NCBI GenBank assembly: GCA_027494055.1
Contig: JAOSJO010000001.1
Span: 372,001 to 436,000, forward strand
DNA: 64,000 nucleotides
Source: Anaerolineae bacterium
Lineage (GTDB): Bacteria > Chloroflexota > Anaerolineae > Aggregatilineales > JAFGMM01
Reading direction: 5' to 3'
The notes under the pieces were generated by a model. It was not told the DNA's origin. It made no database searches and saw only the letters and a program-made list of their open reading frames with translations. Positions 9,811 through 19,260 of the stretch are shown here, one piece after another. Position 1 is the stretch's first letter; every line of letters starts with the position of its first letter. Made by a program: the position numbers and the translations under genes.

Positions 9811-10755
9811 TCACACGCGCGTGACGGCGTCGCTGGCCGCATCCAGCGCGGCGACCTCCTCATCGGTCAGCGCCCAGCCGAGCGCGCCCGCGTTCTCCTC
9901 TGCCTGGCGCGCGTCGCGCACGCCGGGGATGGGCAGCGTGCCCTTGCGGATGGTCCAGTTGAGCGCCACCTGCGCCGGCGTCCTACCGCCGTGCGCCGCG
10001 CCAAGCGCGCGCATGACCTCCATGAGGGGGCCGAGGCGCGCCAACTGCGTGGCGTACCGCCGCCCCCGGATGCCGGGCGGCGGCTGGTCAGGCGTGTACT
10101 TGCCGGTGAGCAGCCCCTGGCGCAGGGGGCTGTAGGCCAGCAGGCGCACGCCCAATTCCTGGCACGCGCTGAGCAGCCCGTTGCGCTCCGGGGTGCGCTC
10201 CAGCAGGCTGTACTCGACTTGGTTAGCGGCCAGGTGCACCCCGCGCCGGGCGAGCACGGCGAACGCGCGCCGCATCTGGCTGGCGCTGTAGTTGGAAACG
10301 CCGACCTGCCGCGCCAGCCCCTGCTCGACCGCGTCGGCGAGCGCCTCCGCCCAGGTATCGATGGGCACGGGCGGGACCGGCCAGTGAATCTGGTACAGCT
10401 CGACCTGGTTCAGCCCCAGGCGGCGCAGGCTGCCCTGTAGCGCGTTGATGAGCCGGCGTCGGGTCAGCCGCCAGGGCAGGGGCATGAACTTGGTGGCAAC
10501 GTACACCGACGCGCCGCTTTCGCGGATGAACTGGCCGAGCAGCTTCTCCGCGCGGCCCCAGCCGTACATCTCCGCCGTGTCGATGAGGCGGATGCCGTGG
10601 GCCAGGCTCACGTCGAACGCCGCGCGCGAGTCCGCGTCGGAGTACACGCCGCGCCCCGCCCAGAAGGTCCGGTCGCCCCAGGCCCAGTTGCCGATGCCGA
10701 GTTCGATCCCGGCGAGAGAAACCGGCCCGCCCTCGCCCCTCTCCGCGCCCGCCAT
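9811..10755 (-). CDS. Aldo/keto reductase
   Basis: AKR motifs: IDTAEMYGWGRAEKLLG, VGVSNYSASQM, NQVEYSLLER; start overlaps the LDH stop (TGATG). Confidence 0.85.
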   Translation of the reverse strand: MAGAERGEGGPVSLAGIELGIGNWAWGDRTFWAGRGVYSDADSRAAFDVSLAHGIRLIDTAEMYGWGRAEKLLGQFIRESGASVYVATKFMPLPWRLTRRRLINALQGSLRRLGLNQVELYQIHWPVPPVPIDTWAEALADAVEQGLARQVGVSNYSASQMRRAFAVLARRGVHLAANQVEYSLLERTPERNGLLSACQELGVRLLAYSPLRQGLLTGKYTPDQPPPGIRGRRYATQLARLGPLMEVMRALGAAHGGRTPAQVALNWTIRKGTLPIPGVRDARQAEENAGALGWALTDEEVAALDAASDAVTRV

Positions 10756-11712
10756 CACTGCGCCATCGCCGCATCCAGGCTGTCGATTGCGTCGCGGAGG
10801 AGCTGCGCGCTCGCGCCGAGCGCCGCACACTCCTCGTCGTCGAGGTCCACTGGGAACGTGTCCACAACGCCGGACCGGTCGATCAGACGCGGCAGCGAGA
10901 GCGTCACGTCCAGTACGCCCTGCACGTCGGGCGTGGGCGTGCACACCGCCATCACGGCGCGCTCGTCGCGCAGGATGACGTCCACGAGGGTCGCGGTCAC
11001 GCTGCCGATGCCGTAGTAGGTCGCGCCCTTGCCGGCGATGATGGCCCGCGCCGCCGCGCCGGATTTCGGCTTGCAGTTCGGCCTGCACCTGCTTATCCAT
11101 CTTGATGCCCCGCTGCTGGCAATACGTGACCAGCGGCACGCCACCCACCGTGGTCGAGGACCACGCGAGCACCTGCGAGTCGCCGTGCTCGCCGACGACA
11201 TAGCCGTTGACGTGCTTGGCGTCCACCCCCAGGTACCGCCCCAGCGCGGCCCGGAAGCGCGCCGTGTCGAGGCCGGTGCCGGTGCCGACGACGCGGTGCG
11301 ACGGGACCCCGTGCTCGGCGGCGTACCGCGCGGTGAGGTGGGTCATCACGTCAACCGGGTTGCTGACCACAACCAGGATCGCGTCGGGGGCGTTGGCGAC
11401 GATGGCGGGCACCATCTCCTGGAAGATGCGCGCGTTCGCCTCCATGAGCACCAGGCGGCTCTGGTCGGCCTTGCGCGGCAGGCCGGCGGTGATCACCACC
11501 ACATCGCTGCCGACCAGGTCAGGGTAGTCGCCGGCGTCGATCCGCAGCGGGTTCGGCGTGAACGAGACCGCGTGCTGGATGTCGGCGGCTTCGGCCTGCG
11601 CGCGCGCCGCGATGATGTCCACCAGCATGATCTCGCGCCCGATGCCGCGCATTGCCATCGCGTAGGCGGTCGCTGAGCCGACCATCCCGGCACCTACGAT
11701 ACCGACTTTCAT
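10755..11712 (-). CDS. L-lactate/malate dehydrogenase paralog 1 (frame transition near 11050)
   Basis: MKVGIVGAGMVGSATAYAM Rossmann motif, GEHGDSQV active-site motif, C-terminal part [21 protein letters not shown] in another frame. Confidence 0.85.
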
Positions 11713-11844
11713 CACACTTCTCCTCGTCGTGACAGTTAGGCACAATGACGGTCATTATGATGACCATTGTCTACTCTCCTGTCAAGCGCGGCGACAGGAT
11801 GTTCCAAGATAGGGCAACTTCAGGGCAAGAACACTCACCTAATC

Positions 11845-11905
11845 CTCTCCACGAGTGGAGAGGGGACTTAGGATTATCACCCCCTCTCCATTTATGGAGA
11901 GGGGG
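11845..11905. repeat. Paired hairpins ctctccac-ga-gtggagag and ccccctctccat-tt-atggagaggggg
   Basis: Perfect arms at 11845-11862 and 11880-11905. Confidence 0.6.
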
Positions 11906-12014
11906 CGGGGGGTGAGGTAAAAACGGGCAGAACACTGGGGACCAAGGTGCCCCCAAAGATGGAATGCACCCCGCGACAGGAGCGGTATGCTGCTTCCCTG
12001 TGGCCGGGCGCGCG

Positions 12015-12965
12015 TCACACACCGGCAGCCTCCAGTTCGTCGATGGCGGCGCGGATCACCTGCGCGCTGGCGCGGAGCAGCGCGTGCTCGCGCGCGCTCA
12101 GCAGCAGCGGCAGGCGCGAGATCACGCCCGCGCCGCCCACCAGGCTCGGCAGCGAGACGGTGACATCGCGCACGCCCTCCAACTCGCTGACGGGCGTGCA
12201 GACGGTCAGCACCGAGCGCTGGTCGCCCAGGATGACCTCCACGATGCGCGCCAGCGCGCTGCCGATGCCGTAGTAGGTCGCGCCTTTGCCCTCGATGATC
12301 GTACAGGCGGCGTTGCGCACCTGGTCGTCGATGTTGCGCTGCATCGCCTCATCGACGCACAACTCCTCCTGCGTGCAGAAGTCCTCCAGCGGCACCGCGC
12401 CGACCGTCACAAGCGACCAGGTCAGCACCTCGGAGTCGCCGTGCTCGCCGACGACGTAGCCGTGGATGTGCTTGGGGTCCACGCCCATGTGGAGGCCCAG
12501 CAGCGCGCGGAAACGCGCCGTGTCCAGCGTCGTGCCGGAGCCAATCACCCGGCTGGAGGGCACGCCGTGCTCGGCGGCGTAGCGCGCCGCGAGGTGCGTC
12601 ATGATGTCTACGGGATTGGTCGCCACGATGAGGACCGCGTCGGGCGCGTGCGCGAGCACCTGCGGCACGACGTCGCGGAAGACGGCGGCGTTCCGGCTCA
12701 GCAGTTGCAGGCGCGTCTCGCCGGGGCGCTGGCCCACCCCCGCGCCGATGATGACGACGCGGCTGCCGGCGAGGCGCTCGTAGCCCCCGGCGGTGATCTG
12801 CAGCGGCTCGGCGAACGGCACCGCGTGCAGGAGGTCGGCGGCCTCGGCGCGCGACCGCTTCTCGTTCAGGTCCACGAGCACGATTTCGCGCCCGATGCCG
12901 CGCATCACCAGCGCGTAGGCCGCCGTCGATCCCACAAGGCCGCTGCCGACAATACCAACTTTCAT
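12015..12965 (-). CDS. ldh: L-lactate dehydrogenase paralog 2
   Basis: [58 protein letters not shown]. Confidence 0.88.
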   Translation of the reverse strand: MKVGIVGSGLVGSTAAYALVMRGIGREIVLVDLNEKRSRAEAADLLHAVPFAEPLQITAGGYERLAGSRVVIIGAGVGQRPGETRLQLLSRNAAVFRDVVPQVLAHAPDAVLIVATNPVDIMTHLAARYAAEHGVPSSRVIGSGTTLDTARFRALLGLHMGVDPKHIHGYVVGEHGDSEVLTWSLVTVGAVPLEDFCTQEELCVDEAMQRNIDDQVRNAACTIIEGKGATYYGIGSALARIVEVILGDQRSVLTVCTPVSELEGVRDVTVSLPSLVGGAGVISRLPLLLSAREHALLRASAQVIRAAIDELEAAGV

Positions 12966-13216
12966 GGTCTGTTTCCTCTCTTTTACGCGCGCACAAACCC
13001 CACCCGCGAGATGAATGACGCCCCGATTATACCCCGCCCGGCGGCGGCGCAGCCTTGCACGGGGCGGGGTTTCGGTCCTCAACAGGTCAGGAATGGCGCA
13101 ACCTGCCGTTGCGCGTCGGGGGCACCCGCCGGGTCGCCCCTACCTCCAGATGCGGTGATGCCGGGGACATAGAACCCACGTCTCCATACCCGGATTGTTC
13201 GATCAATGATTACAGC

Positions 13217-13729
13217 TCAGGATGGGGAGGGATGAGTTCTGTGGGGCCAGGTCAACCGGCCTCGCTGGCGTAGACGATCACGTCGGTGAGGGCCAGGGCG
13301 GCGTCGTAGACGTACTTGCGCGTGGTAGAAGGGCTGGCTCAGGTCGATCACGTGCGGGTAGAAGATCGCGTCCGCCGGCGGCAACGGCAGGCCGGGCACC
13401 GCCTCCGCCGGCCACCAGCGCAACAGCCCCTCGCGCCCGTCGCCGCGCAGGTCGCCCTCGAAGTCGGTGGCGACGTAGACGAACAACATCCACTGCCAGT
13501 CCGGGCGCGGCGAGACTTCGGTAATCAGGCCGCGGAAGTGCAGCGCCTTCGCCCGGTAGCCGGTCTCTTCGCGCAGCTCGCGGATCGCGCCCTCGTAGGG
13601 CGACTCGCCCGGCTCGACCTTGCCGCCGGGCGCGACCCACAGGTCCAGGTTCGGCTCCTTGCGGCGATGCATCAGCAACACCGCGCCGCCGCGCACGCAG
13701 TAGACCAGCGTCCCCAGAATGCGATCCAT
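13217..13729 (-). CDS. NUDIX hydrolase (C-terminal end uncertain, frame transition)
   Basis: Nudix box GKVEPGESPYEGAIRELREETGY. Confidence 0.8.
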   Translation of the reverse strand: MDRILGTLVYCVRGGAVLLMHRRKEPNLDLWVAPGGKVEPGESPYEGAIRELREETGYRAKALHFRGLITEVSPRPDWQWMLFVYVATDFEGDLRGDGREGLLRWWPAEAVPGLPLPPADAIFYPHVIDLSQPFYHAQVRLRRRPGPHRRDRLRQRGRLTWPHRTHPSPS

Positions 13730-13767
13730 ACCCACCTGCCGCCCGCCGCGCCTGACGCCGCCGCGCC

Positions 13768-14694
13768 CTACCGGCCCAGGAGGTCGCGCAGCGCCGGCTC
13801 CAGTTCCGGGAATTTGAAGCGGTAGCCCAGCTCCTGCAAGCGCCCCGGAAGCGCGCGCACGCCCTTCAGGAGCGTGTCGGCCATTGCGCCGTAGAGCAGG
13901 CGCATCGCGAACGCGGGCACGACCATAAAGACGGCCTCCCCAGCACGCGCCCAATTGTCGCGCTGAGTGCGGCGTTGCGCACCGGGTTGGACGCGCACAG
14001 GTTGAAGACGCCGCGCGCTTCGGGCGTGTCGATCAGGTAGCGGAGGGCGGCTACCACGTCGGTGATGTGCACCCAGGAGAACCACTGCTGGCCGCTCCCC
14101 AGACGCCCGCCGGCGAAGAGGCGCGATTGCAGCAGCAGCGGCGGGAGCGCCCCGTCGCCGGGGTGCAGCACCGGCCCCATGCGCGTCACCACACGCCGCA
14201 CGCCCAACGCCTCCACGGGCGCGGTCGGCGGCTCCCAGCACACGGCGCAGATGTGGGACATGAAGCCGTCCCCCTGGCGGGCTGTCTTCGCGGGCGATCT
14301 CCCCGGTGGGCGCGTAATAGTCCACGCCCGAAATCTGGACCACGACGCCGGGCTTCTCCGACGCCGCCTCGACCGCCGTCGCCACCGCCAGGCCGGGGTC
14401 GCGCCGGCTCTCGCAGATGGCGCGCCGGCGCGCGTCGGTCCACCGGTAGGCGAGCGGGTTCATGCCGGCGACGCGCTGCCCGGCGAGGTTGACAACGGCC
14501 CCCGCGCCCTCCACTTCGTCGGCCCAGCCCTGCGCGGTGCGCCCATCCCAGCCGACAGCGCGCACGCGCGCCGACATGCCCCGCGCCCGCGCGGGGTCGC
14601 GGGTGAGCACGACGACATCATGGCCGTCGCGCGCGAGGTCGGCGGCGAGCGCCTGCCCGATCATCCCCGTACCGCCTGTGATGATGACTCGCAT
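13768..14694 (-). CDS. TIGR01777-type SDR epimerase (at least two frame transitions)
   Basis: MRVIITGGTGMIGQALAADL; C-terminal LQELGYRFKFPELEPALRDLL (DUF1731-like). Confidence 0.8.
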   Translation of the reverse strand: MRVIITGGTGMIGQALAADLARDGHDVVVLTRDPARARGMSARVRAVGWDGRTAQGWADEVEGAGAVVNLAGQRVAGMNPLAYRWTDARRRAICESRRDPGLAVATAVEAASEKPGVVVQISGVDYYAPTGEIAREDSPPGGRLHVPHLRRVLGAADRARGGVGRAACGDAHGAGAAPRRRGAPAAAAAIAPLRRRASGERPAVVLLGAHHRRGSRPPLPDRHARSARRLQPVRVQPGAQRRTQRDNWARAGEAVFMVVPAFAMRLLYGAMADTLLKGVRALPGRLQELGYRFKFPELEPALRDLLGR

Positions 14695-14838
14695 TGCGCA
14701 CCCTCTTTCTGAAGCCTGGTTCCTTGTGGATGCCTGCGCCAGCGGCTACCGCGCACGGCTTCCATCGCCTATACGACGTGATATTAGCGGCGCGCGCTGC
14801 CGTCGGCAATCGGTGGCGCGCCTAGAAGTCGGCAGGGG

Positions 14839-15228
14839 TCACTGCAACACGAGCAGCGCGACCAGAATCGCAAGGTTGATGAGCACGCCAAGCGCCCCTT
14901 TCTGCACCAGTCGCTGCGTATCCCCATCCCAGAACAGGAGTATGACCACAGTCGAGAACACGGCGGCGCCCACCACCACCGGGCGCCACCACGCCTGCAG
15001 GCTGAAAATCCCAAGGCCGCCGGCGACAAAGCCTATCGTCGCCAATGGATACAGCACGCTGGCGAGGGCGCGCGCGGCTGCATCGTCGAGGAACTTCGCG
15101 AGGAGCCACGACTTTCCGGTCCAGCCCATCTCAGGCTGGAACGCCACGAGGCCCCGGCTCAACACGAAGTACCAGAGATGAACAAGGCCATGCAGCACGA
15201 TGAAAAGGCCGATCACGAATCTGGGCAT
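14839..15228 (-). CDS. Small integral membrane protein, unknown function
   Basis: About 130-aa hydrophobic ORF, MPRFVIGLFIVLHGLVHLWYFVLSRG; start approximate. Confidence 0.6.
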   Translation of the reverse strand: MPRFVIGLFIVLHGLVHLWYFVLSRGLVAFQPEMGWTGKSWLLAKFLDDAAARALASVLYPLATIGFVAGGLGIFSLQAWWRPVVVGAAVFSTVVILLFWDGDTQRLVQKGALGVLINLAILVALLVLQ

Positions 15229-15267
15229 GGACCTCCTCCTGTTCTGAGCGCGCAATGCCGCTGGGTA

Positions 15268-16446
15268 TCAGCCCACCCCCAGTTCAGACTCCAGTTGCAG
15301 CCAGCGCACAATATCCCGCCGACGCAGCAGGCCGATCAACCTGTCGTCGCGCAGAATCGGCAACTGGCGCACGTCCCGCTGAGACATCCGCATGAGCGCG
15401 TCGGCGGTGTCGCTATCCGGCGCTATCGTAATCAGCTTGTCTGCGGGGGTCATGATGTCGCTGACCGTCCTGGCGTCCCAGGCGTCGCGCGGCACGGCGC
15501 GGATGTCTTCCAGCGTGACCAGACCCACGAGTCGCTCGCCTTCCTGCACCGGGAAAGCGTGCTCGTCCGTTTTCATCACGTAGTCGTGGACGAGGCTGCT
15601 GATCGAAATGTGCGGCGGGACCGTGGGCGGGTCGGTGCGCATGAGGCGGCTGACGGGCACGTCCTCAAGGACGGCGCGCATCACGGTCTGCTGGTAGCTC
15701 TGGCTCGCGGCGCTGCTCAGGAACCAGCCGATGAAGGCCAGCCACACGCCGTTCACGAGGCCGGCCCCGAAAAAGGGGATGGGTACCCCAAAGACCATCG
15801 CGATGCCGCCAAAGATCATCAGCCAGCCGATTGCCTGCCCCACAGCCGCCGCCCAACGGGTGGCGCGGTGCAGGTTATCGGTGACTGCCCACAGGATTGA
15901 GCGCAGGATGCGCCCGCCATCCAGAGGAAAGCCGGGGATGAGGTTGAACAGGCCAAGCAGGATGTTGACAGAACCCAACCACAGGAAGACGGTCGCCAGC
16001 GGACTCATCTGGCGCAGGGCCTCCTCCGGGGCAGCGACGGTGTCGCCCACCGGCACGGCGGCGTTGACCAGCAAGAGCAAGACGCCGCCGATGACCAGGC
16101 TTGTGATCGGCCCCACGATGGTGAGCAGAAACTCCGACTTGGGCGAGTCCGGTTCGCGCTCGATGTTCGACACGCCGCCGAACAGGAACAGCGTAATGCT
16201 GCGGACAGGCACACCTCGCGCCTGCGCCACGAGCGAATGCGCCAGTTCGTGTGCCAAAACAGAGAGGAAGAACAGGATCGCACCGCCCACGGCGATGCCC
16301 AGGCTCAACAGCGGGTCCCACATTGGGTGAAGTTGGCTGAACCCGGCAGCCAGGTTCCAACTGATAAGGAAGAAGATGAGGAGCCAGCTCCAGTCAACAC
16401 GGACGTTGATGCCGAAAACCCGGCCTACACGAAAACTGCCAAACAT
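15268..16446 (-). CDS. Site-2 protease family (M50) metalloprotease with CBS domains
   Basis: HELAHSLVAQARGV zinc motif; C-terminal tandem CBS-like sequence. Confidence 0.88.
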   Translation of the reverse strand: MFGSFRVGRVFGINVRVDWSWLLIFFLISWNLAAGFSQLHPMWDPLLSLGIAVGGAILFFLSVLAHELAHSLVAQARGVPVRSITLFLFGGVSNIEREPDSPKSEFLLTIVGPITSLVIGGVLLLLVNAAVPVGDTVAAPEEALRQMSPLATVFLWLGSVNILLGLFNLIPGFPLDGGRILRSILWAVTDNLHRATRWAAAVGQAIGWLMIFGGIAMVFGVPIPFFGAGLVNGVWLAFIGWFLSSAASQSYQQTVMRAVLEDVPVSRLMRTDPPTVPPHISISSLVHDYVMKTDEHAFPVQEGERLVGLVTLEDIRAVPRDAWDARTVSDIMTPADKLITIAPDSDTADALMRMSQRDVRQLPILRDDRLIGLLRRRDIVRWLQLESELGVG

Positions 16447-16483
16447 CGTCACATCTCCCCTGAAAATCGCGAACTGCTTTGCG

Positions 16484-16514
16484 GCTTCCCGAAAGCGCTG
16501 CGCTTTCGGGAAGC
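16484..16514. repeat. Dispersed hairpin family A, copy 1
   Basis: gcttcccgaaagcgc-t-gcgctttcgggaagc. Confidence 0.8.
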
Positions 16515-16820
16515 TACCCAACTCCCTGGAAGGGACTCGCAAAGCTTAACACCACTATAAAACATCGCGATGCCCGCTACATGCGATAGACCGGGGATTT
16601 CTGCGTAGGTCAGGCGGTGGAACCCGGCATAGGCCGTCTGACCGGGCTGCCGCCGCGCGTGGCGACCGCCGCAACGGCGACCAGCCATCTGACCCATGTT
16701 GCATTCCGCCACCCTCCCCATAGCCAAATCCGCTCAAGGTCTCATGGCTGTGCGGCGCTCCTGCTCTATATTATATTCGTCTTGTACCACAATTGTGTCA
16801 GAGAAACAGGAGGCGTGACT

Positions 16821-17583
16821 ATGCAATCCATGAAAGACAAGGTTGCCCTGGTGACAGGCGGAAGCACAGGCATCGGTGCGGCGACCGCCCTGGCCTTCGC
16901 CAGGGAGGGGTGCAAGGTCGTCATCGGCGATATCGCGCTTGAGGCGGGGCAGAAGATCGTCCAGAAGATCGCGGACGAGGGCGGCGAAGCGCGCTTCATC
17001 AAGGTCGATGTGTCCAAAGCTCAGGAAATCGAGGCGCTCGTCAAGGAGACCGTGGCCGCTTTTGGCCGGCTGGACTATGCATTCAACAACGCCGGCATCG
17101 GCGGCGAGCAGGCGCCCACCGCGGAATACTCGGAGGAGGCCTGGAACCGGGTGATCAGCATCAACCTCACCGGGGTCTGGCTCTGCATGAAGTACGAGAT
17201 CAGGCAGATGCTTGCCCAGGGCGGCGGCGCCATCGTCAACATGTCGTCCATCCTCGGCAACGTGGGGGTTCGCCGGCTCGCCCGCGTATGTGGCCTCGAA
17301 GCACGGCGTGGTGGGCCTGACCGCGTCGGCGGCGCTGGAATACGCCGCGGAGGGCATCCGCGTGAACGCGATCTGTCCCGGCTTCATCGAGACGCCGATG
17401 CTTGACCACGCCGGCATCTTGGGAAACCCGGCACTGCGCGAGCAGATCGTCGCGCTTCACCCTGTGAACCGGCTAGGCAAGCCGGAGGAAGTGGCGGCGG
17501 CGGTCCTGTGGCTCTGTTCGGACGCAGCGTCGTTTGTCACGGGGCACGCCATGCTCGTCGATGGCGGCTATACCGCCCGGTGA
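16821..17583 (+). CDS. SDR family NAD(P)-dependent oxidoreductase (frame transition near 17275)
   Basis: ALVTGGSTGIGAATALAF; NNAG; YVASKHGVVGLT; C-terminal FVTGHAMLVDGGYTAR. Confidence 0.88.
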
Positions 17584-17688
17584 GGCATCGCGGAGCGGAA
17601 ACGCGGCGGCAGCAAGCCGCCATGCCTGATTAGTTGGGTTTGGTTGAGGAACCGCAGCGCGTTTGGTCAATACTGTGGAGGTGCGCGC

Positions 17689-18147
17689 ATGGATGAGCTG
17701 GATTTCGCGATTGAGTTTCATACGGATGCCCTGGGCGAGCTGGAGGAAAGGGCGCTGTTTGGCGAGGCCGACACACGGCTGCGCGAGCGACTGGCAGCCG
17801 GGCACGATGACATCACCGGCGCAGCCATCACCATCAGGCTCCCCGCGCACGGCACGACCCCGCCGCTGTACGAGGCGACCGTGGTGGTGTACGTGAGGCC
17901 GGAGAACGTCGCAGCCATCAAACAAGCGGACAACCCGGTGGCGGCGCTGAAAGGCGCGCTCGATGCTGTGGAGCGCCAGGTTCGGAGCAAGCGCGAGAAA
18001 CTCCGGCAGCGGTGGGAGCGGCCTTCGGGCGACCCGGTGATCCAGGAGATGATCGAGGTCGCGGCGGCGGAATCCGCCCCGGCGGAGGACCTGGACATCA
18101 CAGATTTGGACCAGGCTGAAGCGGCGCGCAACGAAGACAACGGCTGA
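17689..18147 (+). CDS. HPF/RaiA-like ribosome-associated protein
   Basis: 153-aa ORF with sigma54-modulation/RaiA-like organisation. Confidence 0.55.
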   Translation: MDELDFAIEFHTDALGELEERALFGEADTRLRERLAAGHDDITGAAITIRLPAHGTTPPLYEATVVVYVRPENVAAIKQADNPVAALKGALDAVERQVRSKREKLRQRWERPSGDPVIQEMIEVAAAESAPAEDLDITDLDQAEAARNEDNG

Positions 18148-18210
18148 TTGGCCGGTACTATCCCCGGCGCACCGCCCAACAGGTCGGTGCGTCTTGCAGT
18201 CCCGCCTGCA

Positions 18211-19260
18211 TCAGCGGGGAAAGACCTGCACCTGCGCCGATTCGCGCACGCGCACGCCGACGCGCGCGCCCACCGCGAAAGCCTCCGACGGGCCGAGACG
18301 CACCCACACGCGCGCGCCATCATCCAGCCGCACGCTGACCAGTTGATCGTGGCCGAAGTATTCCCGCGCGCACACCACGCCCGCGCCCTCCCCGTCCGCG
18401 ATCAACTCAAGGTCCTCCGGGCGCAGCACCACCTCCACGGGGCCGGGCGCCGTGTGGGCGACCAGCCCCGCCGCGCCCAGCGCGCAGATTGCGCGGGTTC
18501 CATCCGCCTCGCCGGGCAGGAAGTTCGCCTCACCCACGAACGCCGCGACTTCGCGCGTGGCCGGCTGCCGGTAGAGCGCGTCCGGACGCGCTGCCTGCAA
18601 CAGCCGCCCGCCCATCATCACCGCGACCTCGTCCGCCAGGCTGAGCGCCTCTTCCTGGTCGTGCGTCACGAAGACGGTCGTCACGCGCGCCGCGCGCAGG
18701 ATGTCGCGCACCTCCGCGCGCACATGGGCGCGCAGGCCCGCGTCCAGGTTCGAGAACGGCTCGTCGAGCAGCACCACGTCAGGCCGGGGGGCCAGCGCCC
18801 GCGCCAACGCCACACGTTGTTGCTGCCCGCCCGAAAGCTCGTGCGGCATCCGCCGGTGCAGGCCTTCCAGGCCGACGAGCGCCAGCGCCTCGTCCACGCG
18901 CCGCGCCCGGCCATTGCCGCGCGGCAGGCCATAGCCCACGTTGGCGGCGACATCCATGTGCGGGAAGAGCGCGTACTCCTGAAACACCATCCCCACCCGG
19001 CGCCTGTCGGGCGGGAGGTTCAGGCCTGAGTCGGCGTCGAACACCGCCTGCCCGTTGACGACGATTGCGCCGACGTCGGGCATCTCGAAGCCGGCGATCA
19101 GCCGGAGCAGGGTGGTCTTGCCGCACCCGCTCGGACCCAGCAGCGCCAGGAACGCGCCCGGCCTCAGCCGGAGGCTGAGCGTCTCAACCGCCCGCACCGC
19201 GCCGAAGCGCTTGCTGATTGCGCGGCACTCCAATGCGTAGGGCGACGCCATCTTGTCCAT
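18211..19260 (-). CDS. fbpC: Fe3+-type ABC transporter ATP-binding protein
   Basis: Walker A GPSGCGKTT, signature LSGGQQQRVALARAL, Walker B VVLLDEPFSNLD; TOBE-like C-terminus. Confidence 0.85.
   Translation of the reverse strand: MDKMASPYALECRAISKRFGAVRAVETLSLRLRPGAFLALLGPSGCGKTTLLRLIAGFEMPDVGAIVVNGQAVFDADSGLNLPPDRRRVGMVFQEYALFPHMDVAANVGYGLPRGNGRARRVDEALALVGLEGLHRRMPHELSGGQQQRVALARALAPRPDVVLLDEPFSNLDAGLRAHVRAEVRDILRAARVTTVFVTHDQEEALSLADEVAVMMGGRLLQAARPDALYRQPATREVAAFVGEANFLPGEADGTRAICALGAAGLVAHTAPGPVEVVLRPEDLELIADGEGAGVVCAREYFGHDQLVSVRLDDGARVWVRLGPSEAFAVGARVGVRVRESAQVQVFPR

Noticed and set aside
13768-14694. Two separate epimerase-like genes
   Set aside because: Consecutive ORFs 14186-14694, 13866-14261 and the 13768 end form one TIGR01777-type protein interrupted by frame transitions.
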